Positions 51,201 through 59,193 of a stretch of 64,000 nt of DNA are shown here, in pieces. The notes under the pieces were generated by a model that searched no databases, was not told where the DNA came from, and saw only the letters and a program-made list of their open reading frames with translations. A program made the position numbers and the translations under genes. The DNA is taken from assembly GCF_000972385.1 (NCBI RefSeq), contig NZ_JXTE01000009.1, forward strand, positions 62,001 to 126,000, given 5' to 3'. The stretch is from Streptomyces sp. WM6386. GTDB lineage: Bacteria > Actinomycetota > Actinomycetes > Streptomycetales > Streptomycetaceae. Positions within the stretch are counted from its first letter, which is position 1; every line of letters begins with the position of its first letter.

Positions 51201-51434
51201 TCAGACGCGGTCGACGATGCCCACCTTTCCCTCCGCGCGGGCGCAGTGGGCGCCGCAGAACCAGTGGCCCTCGACCTCGACGCCCTGGCCGATGATCTGC
51301 ACACGGCAGTGCTCGCAGATCGGGGCCATGCGGTGGATCGCACAGGAGAAGCAGTCGAAGACGTGCACCGCTCCCTGCGCGTGCACCTCGAAGGTCATGC
51401 CGTAGTTGTTTCCGCATACTTCGCAAGTCGCCAT
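51201..51434 (-). CDS. zinc-ribbon protein with four Cys pairs
   Basis: A 77-residue protein dense in metal ligands: CEVCGNNY, FDCFSCAIH, CEHCRVQ and FCGAHCARAE, plus several His. Two zinc ribbons or a treble-clef arrangement are likely. ATG at 51434 gives a start right at the first Cys pair (MATCEVCG). A nucleic-acid or protein contact role is possible but unproven; single-gene unit after the SURF1 gene. Confidence 0.85.
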   Translation of the reverse strand: MATCEVCGNNYGMTFEVHAQGAVHVFDCFSCAIHRMAPICEHCRVQIIGQGVEVEGHWFCGAHCARAEGKVGIVDRV

Positions 51435-51513
51435 GCGCCACAGGGTGGGCCGTCGGTCCGGCGCGGGCGAGGCGGCGGCGGGCGAGTCGCGGCGCAATCA
51501 CCCGTCCGTACGG

Positions 51514-52500
51514 TCATCCCCGCGATGCCGGTGCCACGTTGCCGAGAAGTTGTCCGAAGGCCGCCTCGTCGACGACCGGCGTGCCGAACTGCCGGGCCTT
51601 GACCACCTTCGACGTGCCCGAGTCCGGGTCGTTGGTGACGAGCAGGCTGGTCAGCCGGGAGATGCTGGTGGCGACGTGCAGCCCGGCCTCGATCGCGCGG
51701 TCCTCCAGGAGGTCGCGCTCGGTGGAGGTGTCGCCGGAGAAGGCGATGCGCATGCCCTGCTTGAGCGGTTTGCCCTCTTCGTAACGCCCCGGGTTGGGAT
51801 AGGGGCATGCGGGCCTTTTGCGGGCGGGGCGCCAACTGGTCGGCCGATAGCTGCCGTAGCTCGACTGCTGCTGCCGGGGCACGGCCCGGTCCGTCCACTC
51901 GGTCAGTGGCCGGCACTCGTGCAGCGGCAGCCGTACGCCACCCTCGGCCGCCGCCCGCAGGCTCGGCCGGAACGCCTCCGCGAGCACGCGCGCGTCGTCG
52001 AGCGCGTGGTGGGCGCGCTGCTGTACGACGCCGAAGTGGGCGGCCAGCGACTCCAGCTTGTGGTTGGGCAGCGGCAGGGCGAGCTCCTTGGAGAGCGCGA
52101 TGGTGCACAGCCGCTGTCGCACCGGCGCCTCGCGCTCCGCACGCGCGTACTCCCGCGCAATCATCTGCCAGTCGAAGACCGCGTTGTGCGCGACGAGCAC
52201 CCGGCCGTCCAGCCGGGTCGAGAACTCCTCGACGATGTCCGGGAAGAGGGGCGCGCCCTCGAGCACATCGCTCGTCAGACCGTGGATCCACACCGGGCCG
52301 GGGTCGCGCTCCGGGTTGACCAGCGTGTACCAGTGGTCCTCGACCTCGCCGCGCGCGTCCAGCCGGTAGACGGCCGCGGAGATTATCCGGTCGTCCCGGG
52401 CGAGGCCGGTGGTCTCCACGTCGACGACCGCGTACCCCTGCGGATACGCGGCCGGCCACGTTGTGGGGGAGGACGCTGCGGTCGACTGGTCTTCGAGCAT
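51514..52500 (-). CDS. DEDDh 3'-5' exonuclease with C-terminal BRCT domain
   Basis: A 328-residue protein. The DnaQ-like domain shows Exo I VVDVETTG near residue 24, Exo II HNAVFDW near residue 103 and Exo III HHALDDARV near residue 163. After a linker (YGSYRPTSWRPARKRPACPYPNPGRYEEGKPLKQGMRIAFSG) a BRCT fold follows (GLHVATSISRLTSLLVTND). Fusion of proofreading-type exonuclease to BRCT suggests DNA repair or damage signalling. ATG at 52500 follows AGGGA; the longer frame is rejected. Confidence 0.92.
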   Translation of the reverse strand: MLEDQSTAASSPTTWPAAYPQGYAVVDVETTGLARDDRIISAAVYRLDARGEVEDHWYTLVNPERDPGPVWIHGLTSDVLEGAPLFPDIVEEFSTRLDGRVLVAHNAVFDWQMIAREYARAEREAPVRQRLCTIALSKELALPLPNHKLESLAAHFGVVQQRAHHALDDARVLAEAFRPSLRAAAEGGVRLPLHECRPLTEWTDRAVPRQQQSSYGSYRPTSWRPARKRPACPYPNPGRYEEGKPLKQGMRIAFSGDTSTERDLLEDRAIEAGLHVATSISRLTSLLVTNDPDSGTSKVVKARQFGTPVVDEAAFGQLLGNVAPASRG

Positions 52501-52680
52501 GGTCCCTGAGGATACGGGCCCCCACTGACAGCGCCGCGCGCACCCGGCCGAGAGGCGCCCGTGTACGGCGGCGGGCGGTGCCGGGAGTTCGTACAAAGGC
52601 GTGAGGAACCGTACGCACGCGCGCGTAGAGGCAACCAACCTCGCGCTGAAGACCGGCAGTTGTTCACCGGGCCCGCCCCC

Positions 52681-55275
52681 TCATCCCAGCGCCGCCACCA
52701 GGTCCCCCGCCGTCAGCGCCGCCAGACCGCAGCCGTCGACGGGCCCCGGCAGCAGCCGGTACACCGATCCGGCCGCGCCCTCGGGGGCCACTGCGCCGTG
52801 GACCAGTGCGAGGAACACATGCTTCTTCGCGGCCGCTTCACCCGCGAGGGCGTCGGCGTCCTCGGACGGCTGCCGTCTCTCCGGCGGCTCCAGGGCACGC
52901 ACGCGTGCCGCGAACTCCGTGTCCGGTTCCCCGATGTGCCGCCGGTAGTGCCAGAGCTCGTCCACCGCGCGCGGATGCGGCGTGCGCCGTACCACCGCGA
53001 CCTCGTCGCCCCGCGCGGTCGCCCGCCACACGGCCAGGTCCCACAGGGTCGTACGGCCGCAGGAGAAGTACTGATGCAGGTCCTCGGCGACCCGCCCCAG
53101 GTCGGCCCCGTGCACATACAGGCTGTGAAAGCCCTCGGCGGCCGGCAGATGCAGGTCGGTCCACAGGAACGTGCGGCGGTCCAGGTCGACCAGCATCGGA
53201 ACGTGGATGCGCGAGTCGCCCACCAGGTCGTACCGCTGACGGACCGTGCGCGGGTCGTAGGACGCGTCACGGTCCTCCAGGGCGGCGGACGGCAGCGCCA
53301 TGAAGCCGGCGAAGGCGTCCAGGAGCGCCTCGAACGGGACGTCGTTGAAGCTGAAGACGACGGGCAGCGCGAACCGCACCCCACGGTCGGCGAGCGCGCC
53401 GAGGTCCAGGTCGACGTACTCGGTCGCCCCGTCCGGCGCGGGCCCCGAGACCAGATCACCGGAGTGGACCGCCGCACGGCCCTCGTACACGAGGTTGGTG
53501 TAGTCGCACAGACCCGCGAACTTCCAGTCCTCGTCGTACAGCGCCACCGACAGGTCCAGGTCCACCCGGGTGCCGGCGGGCTCCATCCAGTGCAGGAAGA
53601 GCCGCAGGACCTCGCCCTCGGGCAGCGGCTGGGTGCTGCCGCGCGGCACCGTCACGAGCGCCTTCGCGGCGGCGCTCTCGGCGGCCGGCACCGCGAGACC
53701 GGTGAGCGCCGAGTCCAGCACGGCCAGGTCGAGCCGAGGCCCGTCGGCCAGGCGGCGCAGTGCCTCGGCCTCCAGCAGCGCGCACACCTCGTCCGTCACC
53801 TCCGACGACAGCGGCACGCGCGTGTCGTCGATCGTGAAGGAGTGGGTGACCTGCCCGCGCGGGAAGAACACCCGCCGCCCGCCCGGCAGATGACGGATCC
53901 GCATCCGGCCGAGCGCGGCCAGCAGCGGACCCGGCCCCGCCTTGGGCAGCACGCGGCGCAGGACGTCCCCGAACCCCTCCGGCAGTACGTCGAGTTCGCG
54001 CAGCCGCAGCAGATGGTCGAGCCTGCGCAGCAGTTCGCCCGGCCGCTGGGCGAGCAGCTCCAGGGCGGCCGTCATGTCCTTCTCGTGCAGCGCCTGTTCG
54101 ACGCGTGCCGCCCAGGTGGCCGGCTTGACGCGGACGCCGTCGACCCGGACCGCGTCGGGGTGTGCGGCGGCGGTCCGCAGCAGCGCCTCGCCGAGCGCGC
54201 CCTCGGAGGTGTCCGTGGCACGCAGGACGGCGAACGCGAGAGCGGCCTTGGGATGACGGGAGTGCTGCTCGTAGGGGTGCAGGATCTCGGCGGCGCGCTT
54301 CCAGGCGCCCGGGTGCCGCAGCACGTCCTCGACCAGCGACGGCATCGCCAGACCGTCGAGTATGCCCAGCAGTTGCCGGCGCAGGGCGCGCGGCAGGGAG
54401 CGCATACGGGGCGGGTCGAGCAGGTCGGCCTCGCCGCCCGACCACATGCACAGCAGCCGCAGCACGTCCGTCGCGGTCGTCAGATGTGTGGCCAGGAGCT
54501 CGGTCGCCCTCACGCGCGTGTGCCGGTCGAGCAGCAGCATGCCGAGGGCCAGCGCCTTGGTCTGGCGCACCGGGATGTCCGCAGGGAACCAGCCGAGGTC
54601 GGCCGGCGCGTGCGACAGCAGGATCTTCACGTCGTCCCGGTCCTGCGGCGGCAGCGGGGTACGACGGGCCAGCAGTGTCAGCAGGGCCCGGACCGCGTCC
54701 GCCTTCGCGTCCACGCCGAGGGCGAGCAATTTCAGTGGGCCGACGGCTAGTTCGCGCTCGTGGCGCGGGTGCTCCGGCTTCAGGAAGGGGTCGGTCCGGT
54801 CGATACGGCGATGACAGATCGGGCAGCCCGCGTAGTCCGCGCCGTCCCAGCACTGCCGGCACACCAGATGCGCGCACGGCGACACCGCGTGCACGCTGCC
54901 GACCGTGCCGCACAGCACACACGGCTGGGCGGGCCACTGCAGCAGCAGGGTGAAGATCCGGTCGACGTAGAGCTGGAACGTGTCGTCCGGCACCGAGGCC
55001 GGGAAGCTGCGGAACATCGGCATATGGGTGCGGTCCGCGCCCAGTTCGGCGTCGATGTGCCGGATCAGCTGCCTGCCCGCGTCCCCGAGCCCGGCGGGCC
55101 CCAGCCAGGCGAGCGCCGCGTGCAGTTCCGCCGTCGGTGCGAATCCCCGGTCCAGCAGCTCGGCTTCGAGTGCGACGAGCCCTGGCGTCGTCGACGGGTC
55201 GCCCGGGCGTGGCCCGGCCTGGTCGACGTAGACGGTACGAAGGCGGCGGAGCAGCACGGACGACAGTACGGACAA
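52681..55275 (-). CDS. RING-finger protein with TerD-like domain (MXAN_6230/SCO0854-like)
   Basis: A large protein of about 864 residues. A C3HC4 RING-type finger is clear: Cys 119, 122, 134, His 136, Cys 139, 142, 151, 154 (C-x2-C-x11-C-x-H-x2-C-x2-C-x8-C-x2-C). The long helical middle is repeat-like. About residues 545-655 resemble TerD: VPRGSTQPLPEG, LHWMEPAGTRVDLDLSVALYDED, YTNLVYEGRAAVHSGD. I recall a named family, MXAN_6230/SCO0854 RING proteins, with unknown function. The start is uncertain: TTG 55275 or GTG 55257 fit the VLLRRLRTVYVD N-terminus; the frame is open to 55410. It lies downstream of a TetR gene in the same direction, 150 bp away. Confidence 0.85.
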   Translation of the reverse strand: MSVLSSVLLRRLRTVYVDQAGPRPGDPSTTPGLVALEAELLDRGFAPTAELHAALAWLGPAGLGDAGRQLIRHIDAELGADRTHMPMFRSFPASVPDDTFQLYVDRIFTLLLQWPAQPCVLCGTVGSVHAVSPCAHLVCRQCWDGADYAGCPICHRRIDRTDPFLKPEHPRHERELAVGPLKLLALGVDAKADAVRALLTLLARRTPLPPQDRDDVKILLSHAPADLGWFPADIPVRQTKALALGMLLLDRHTRVRATELLATHLTTATDVLRLLCMWSGGEADLLDPPRMRSLPRALRRQLLGILDGLAMPSLVEDVLRHPGAWKRAAEILHPYEQHSRHPKAALAFAVLRATDTSEGALGEALLRTAAAHPDAVRVDGVRVKPATWAARVEQALHEKDMTAALELLAQRPGELLRRLDHLLRLRELDVLPEGFGDVLRRVLPKAGPGPLLAALGRMRIRHLPGGRRVFFPRGQVTHSFTIDDTRVPLSSEVTDEVCALLEAEALRRLADGPRLDLAVLDSALTGLAVPAAESAAAKALVTVPRGSTQPLPEGEVLRLFLHWMEPAGTRVDLDLSVALYDEDWKFAGLCDYTNLVYEGRAAVHSGDLVSGPAPDGATEYVDLDLGALADRGVRFALPVVFSFNDVPFEALLDAFAGFMALPSAALEDRDASYDPRTVRQRYDLVGDSRIHVPMLVDLDRRTFLWTDLHLPAAEGFHSLYVHGADLGRVAEDLHQYFSCGRTTLWDLAVWRATARGDEVAVVRRTPHPRAVDELWHYRRHIGEPDTEFAARVRALEPPERRQPSEDADALAGEAAAKKHVFLALVHGAVAPEGAAGSVYRLLPGPVDGCGLAALTAGDLVAALG

Positions 55276-55426
55276 GCGGAGGCCCCCGGCGGGAAGGAAG
55301 AGAAGAAGAGTGAGGCGGGAGGCGGAGAGTGAGCGCGCTGTCAGCGTCAGAAAGGGAGAAGGAAGCACGCTTGCGGAGCCGCCCCCGCGATCACGAATGT
55401 AGGAGAGCACGTCTGTGCGGCGCCAC

Positions 55427-56032
55427 CTATTTGTTTTCGAGCAGTGATCGCGTCAACGCCCGCACGGACGTGACGAACAGCCGCTCCTCGTTCACCGGCC
55501 GCGCGAAGGCACGGGCGAGCGCCGGGTCGTCGTACGCGGTCGTCTCCTGCGCGGGCTGCTGCACGGGCGCGCGCTCCCGGTTGCGTTCCACGAGGACGAA
55601 GCCCACGACCTGGAACTGCACCGCCCGCACCGCCTCCGCCGCCCGGGCGCCGCGCAGTCCGGCCGCGTGCACCTCGTGCACCAGCGCCCGGCGCGCGGGC
55701 AGGAACATCCGCTCGGTCAGGCCGCGTTCGTGGACCATCGCGATCAGATGCGGATGGGCGCGCAGCCGTCGGCGCAGGATGCGGGCCACCGAGACGATCC
55801 GCTCGGCCGGGGTGCGGCCGACCGGCCGGAACTCGCCCAGGTCGGTCACGGTCCGCTGGACGAGCGCGTCCAGCAAGGACTCCCGGTTGCCGACATGCCA
55901 GTAGATCGAGGTCACGGCGGTGCCCAGTTCGGCGGCGAGCTTGCGCATCGTCAGCGCCTCGGGGCCGTGCTGCTTCACCAGGTTCGCGGCGGTGTCCAGG
56001 ACTTCGTCCCGGGTGAGCGACGCTCTCGCCAT
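55427..56032 (-). CDS. TetR-family transcriptional regulator
   Basis: A 201-residue repressor. The HTH is near residues 27-47 (TMRKLAAELGTAVTSIYWHVGNRESLLDAL) and an all-helical ligand domain follows. Upstream lies the palindrome CTGTAACTGTGTTACAG, between this gene and the divergent decarboxylase operon, so it probably controls both. ATG at 56032 is chosen; the longer frame to 56542 is antisense to the neighbouring gene. Confidence 0.92.
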   Translation of the reverse strand: MARASLTRDEVLDTAANLVKQHGPEALTMRKLAAELGTAVTSIYWHVGNRESLLDALVQRTVTDLGEFRPVGRTPAERIVSVARILRRRLRAHPHLIAMVHERGLTERMFLPARRALVHEVHAAGLRGARAAEAVRAVQFQVVGFVLVERNRERAPVQQPAQETTAYDDPALARAFARPVNEERLFVTSVRALTRSLLENK

Positions 56033-56083
56033 GCTGCCCCCAAGTCCGGCTCGTGCACGCGTATTTACCCCGCGGGGCAGGTG

Positions 56084-56100
56084 CTGTAACTGTGTTACAG
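56084..56100. promoter_or_regulatory. TetR-type operator CTGTAACTGTGTTACAG
   Basis: Perfect 7-bp arms (CTGTAAC/GTTACAG) around TGT, placed 52 bp from the TetR start and 33 bp before the ATG of the divergent operon. Size and symmetry are typical for TetR dimers. Confidence 0.75.
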
Positions 56101-56132
56101 GTGACGGCCCATCAGAAGAAGGGCGGTACGAC

Positions 56133-56930
56133 ATGGCACGCGTACGGTACGGCGCACGGACCGAGGCGGAGATCGCCGCCGCGCGCACCGCGAGCTCCAG
56201 GCTCCCGGACATCTGGTCCACGGGTGTGGTGGCGATCTGGGAGACCGACCCGGACGCGGTCGCGGCGGTCCTGCCACCACCCCTGAAACCCACGGGCCGG
56301 CCACTGGCCCGGGTCAACATCAGCAAGGTCGACCTGCCCGGATATCCGCTCGGCGCGGGCTCGTTCGCGGTCGCCGCGGCCCATGACGGCGTCGAGGGCT
56401 GGTATCCCCTCGTCATGCCGATGACCCACGAACGGGCCCTCGTCGGCGGCCGCGAGGTCTTCGGTGAACCCAAGAAGCTCGGCGAGGTGGTCGTCGAGCG
56501 CGACGGTCTGATCGTCCGTGCGTTCCTCGCCCGCCATGGCATCGCCTTCGTCGAGGTGCGCGGTGCGGTCGCCGGCGAGCTGCCGCTGCCGGAGCCGGTG
56601 CAGAAGACCGACTTCTACTTCAAGTTCCTGCCCGCCGTGGACGGTTCGGGCTTCGACTCCGACCCGGTGCTCGTGCACTGTCTGCGCAACGAGAAGGTCC
56701 GCAGGCTGGAGCGGATCACCGGCGACGTCGTCCTGCGCGAGTCGATGTACGACCCGGTCGCCGACCTCCCGGTCCGCCGCCTCGTCGAGATCACCCTCGG
56801 CGAGAAGACCAGCGACCAGCGGGGAAAGGTCGTCGAAAGGGTCGACGCGCAGGCCCTGCTGCCGTACATCCATCAGCGTTACGACGACCCGGCCCAGGTC
56901 CTCGACGCGCCTCCCGAGGGGAGTGCCTGA
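56133..56930 (+). CDS. acetoacetate decarboxylase-family protein
   Basis: A 265-residue member of the ADC superfamily. The region HERALVGGREVFGEPKKLGEVVVERDG near residue 90 carries the PKK segment that in true ADC holds the Schiff-base lysine; LPAVDGSGFDSDPVLVHC follows. Many homologues act as decarboxylases, hydratases or aldolases on keto-acids, so the reaction is not certain. ATG at 56133; the frame open from 55920 is antisense to tetR. First gene of the TetR-divergent operon. Confidence 0.88.
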   Translation: MARVRYGARTEAEIAAARTASSRLPDIWSTGVVAIWETDPDAVAAVLPPPLKPTGRPLARVNISKVDLPGYPLGAGSFAVAAAHDGVEGWYPLVMPMTHERALVGGREVFGEPKKLGEVVVERDGLIVRAFLARHGIAFVEVRGAVAGELPLPEPVQKTDFYFKFLPAVDGSGFDSDPVLVHCLRNEKVRRLERITGDVVLRESMYDPVADLPVRRLVEITLGEKTSDQRGKVVERVDAQALLPYIHQRYDDPAQVLDAPPEGSA

Positions 56931-56935
56931 TGCTG

Positions 56936-56981
56936 TGTCTTCCCGGGGGACGACCCCCGGACCCCCGGCCGAAAGCGGCGT
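56936..56981 (+). repeat. dispersed Streptomyces repeat, copy 5 (decarboxylase/SDR gap)
   Basis: GTCTTCCCGGGGGACGACCCCCGGACCCCC followed by GGCCGAAAGCGG fills most of the 82-bp gap between the first two genes of the TetR-divergent operon. GGGGG and CCCCC arms form a strong hairpin. It may partly uncouple expression of the downstream genes. I recognise the CCCGGGGGACGACCCCCGG family from Streptomyces. Confidence 0.7.
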
Positions 56982-57012
56982 TGGTTCGAGCGGTGTCGGG
57001 AGAGGAGCGGCC

Positions 57013-57897
57013 GTGAATCTGAGGGAAGGGCAGGTCGCCGTGGTCACCGGCGCGGCGAGCGGCATCGGCCTCGCGATGGTCCGGCGGTTCGCCGCCGAGG
57101 GGCTCAAGGTCGTTCTCGCGGACGTCGAGGAGGGCGCCCTGGAGAAGGCCGTGGCGGGGCTTCGCGCGGACGGTGCGGACGTGCACGCGCGTGTGGTGGA
57201 CGTCGGTGAGCGTGAACAGGTCCTGGAGCTGGCGGACTTCGCCTATGAGACGTACGGGGCCGTCCATGTGCTGTGCAACAACGCCGGGGTCGGTTCGGGC
57301 GCCGAGGGGAGGATGTGGGAGCACGAGCCGAACGACTGGAAGTGGGCGTTCGCCGTCAACGTGTGGGGTGTCTTCCACGGTGTCCAGGCGTTCGTGCCCC
57401 ACATGATCAAGTCGGGTCAACCCGGTCATGTGGTCAATACGTCCTCCGGTGACGGCGGTATCGCCCCGCTGCCCACCGCCTCCGTGTACGCCGTCACCAA
57501 GGCGGCCGTCGTGACGATGACCGAGTCCCTGTACGCCCACCTGAAGGCGGAGCACGCACGCGTGGGCGCCTCCGTCCTCTTCCCCGGCCCGCACATGCTC
57601 CGCACCGGCCTGTGGGAGTCGCACCGCAACCGGCCCGAGCGCTACGCCAAGGAACGGCCCCGCAGGACGCCGTACCGCAGCCTCGACCAGTGGGAGTCCG
57701 CGATGCAGGAGGCGGGCCGCGAGGTGCGGTTCACACCGGTCGAGGAGGTCGCCGAGGCGGTGGTCGACGGCATCCGCGCGGACCGCTTCTGGATGCTGCC
57801 GGCGAGCGAGCACAGTGACGCCCAGATCAGGGCCCGGGCGCAGTCGATGCTCGACCGCGCGGACCCGTCGTACCTAGAGAACTTCATCCTGGACTGA
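57013..57897 (+). CDS. short-chain dehydrogenase/reductase
   Basis: A 294-residue classical SDR. The cofactor motif TGAASGIGLA is near residue 12, NNAGVG near 90, the catalytic Ser in NTSSGDGG and the YxxxK in VYAVTKAAVV near residue 158. The acidic residue after the second strand (VVLADVEEG) favours NAD. Its N-terminus and 50-residue C-terminal extension resemble SDRs in actinobacterial alicyclic or steroid-like catabolic loci (inference). GTG at 57013 has GAGGAG upstream. Confidence 0.9.
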   Translation: MNLREGQVAVVTGAASGIGLAMVRRFAAEGLKVVLADVEEGALEKAVAGLRADGADVHARVVDVGEREQVLELADFAYETYGAVHVLCNNAGVGSGAEGRMWEHEPNDWKWAFAVNVWGVFHGVQAFVPHMIKSGQPGHVVNTSSGDGGIAPLPTASVYAVTKAAVVTMTESLYAHLKAEHARVGASVLFPGPHMLRTGLWESHRNRPERYAKERPRRTPYRSLDQWESAMQEAGREVRFTPVEEVAEAVVDGIRADRFWMLPASEHSDAQIRARAQSMLDRADPSYLENFILD

Positions 57898-57906
57898 GGG
57901 GCTTCG

Positions 57907-59193
57907 ATGACCGACCAGGACGACCCGTACCTGATCATCTCCTCCGACTGCCACGCCGGACTGCCCACCGAGGAGTACCGGCCCTATCTGGACTCCCGTT
58001 TCCACCGGGAGTTCGACGACTTCCTCGCCGGGCGTGACCGGCGCCGCGAGGAGATGACCCGGCTCGGCATCCGCAACGAGGCGTTCGCGGACAAGTGGTT
58101 CCGGGACAACGAGGAGGGCCTGCGCGGGGGTTGGGAGACCGCGCGACGGCTGAAGGAGCTCGACGGCGACGGGGTGGCCGCCGAGGTCGTCTTCCCGGAC
58201 GCCGACGCGGTCGACAGCCAGACCGCCGCGCCCTTCGGGGTGGGGCTCGGGCTCTCCGGCGATCACGACCCGGAGCTCGGCATGGCGGGCGCGCGGGCGC
58301 ACAACCGCTGGCTGGCCGACTTCGTCTCCGAGCACCCCGAACGGCACTGCGGGGTGGCCCTGTTGCCGGTCACGGCCCCGACCGAGCGGGTCGTCGCCGA
58401 GGTGTACCGGGCCAAGGAGTCCGGACTCGGCGCGCTGATGATCCCGTCCATGTGGGTCGACAAGGAGCCCTACCACGACCACCGTTACGACCCGGTGTGG
58501 GCGGCGGCCGCCGAATGCGGGATGCCGGTGATGACCCACTCCGGCGCCGCCCCGCGTCACGAGTACGGCGACCACCTCGGGATCTTCGTCTCCGAGGTCA
58601 CCTGGTGGCCCGCGCGGCCGCTGTGGTTCCTGCTCTGGTCGGGTGTCTTCGAACGCCACCCGGGGCTGAGGTTCGGTGTCGCCGAGTCGGGTTGCTGGTG
58701 GCTGCCGAACCTGCTGTGGTTCATGGACCGCCTCTACCTCGGCGCACACGGCGGCAAGAAGCTCTCGCCCTTCCAGGAGGTGAGGCGTCCGCCCCACGAG
58801 TACCTCGACCGGCAGGTCTTCATCTGCGCGACCAACACCAAACGCCGCGAACTCGCCCAGCGCTACGAGATCGGCGTCGACAACATCCTCTGGGGCAGCG
58901 ACTTCCCGCACCCCGAGGGCACCTGGCCCGACACGCGCGCGTGGCTCAAACGCACCTTCCACGACATCCCGGTCGCGGAGAGCCGCCGCATGCTGGGGCT
59001 GGCTGCGGCGGAGGTCTTCGGCTTCGACGTGGCGAAGCTGACCCCGCTCGCCCGCCGTATCGGCCCCACCCCCGCCGAGCTCGGCCAGTCCGCCGACCAG
59101 ACGGCCGTGGAGGCGTCCTGGGCGCGCTCGCGCGAGGTCGGCCGGCACTGGCTGACGGACCATGACTTCCCGGCCCTGGGGGTGACGCCATGA
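57907..59193 (+). CDS. ACMSD-like amidohydrolase/decarboxylase 1
   Basis: A 428-residue TIM-barrel protein of the Amidohydro_2 family. Metal-site regions: IISSDCHAG near residue 11, VMTHSGAAPRHEYG near residue 212 and ILWGSDFPHPEGTWPDT near residue 330. Family members hydrolyse or decarboxylate ring compounds. It starts 9 nt after the SDR stop and overlaps the second amidohydrolase by 4 nt. The two paralogues side by side suggest a heteromeric enzyme or two successive steps. Confidence 0.9.
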   Translation: MTDQDDPYLIISSDCHAGLPTEEYRPYLDSRFHREFDDFLAGRDRRREEMTRLGIRNEAFADKWFRDNEEGLRGGWETARRLKELDGDGVAAEVVFPDADAVDSQTAAPFGVGLGLSGDHDPELGMAGARAHNRWLADFVSEHPERHCGVALLPVTAPTERVVAEVYRAKESGLGALMIPSMWVDKEPYHDHRYDPVWAAAAECGMPVMTHSGAAPRHEYGDHLGIFVSEVTWWPARPLWFLLWSGVFERHPGLRFGVAESGCWWLPNLLWFMDRLYLGAHGGKKLSPFQEVRRPPHEYLDRQVFICATNTKRRELAQRYEIGVDNILWGSDFPHPEGTWPDTRAWLKRTFHDIPVAESRRMLGLAAAEVFGFDVAKLTPLARRIGPTPAELGQSADQTAVEASWARSREVGRHWLTDHDFPALGVTP

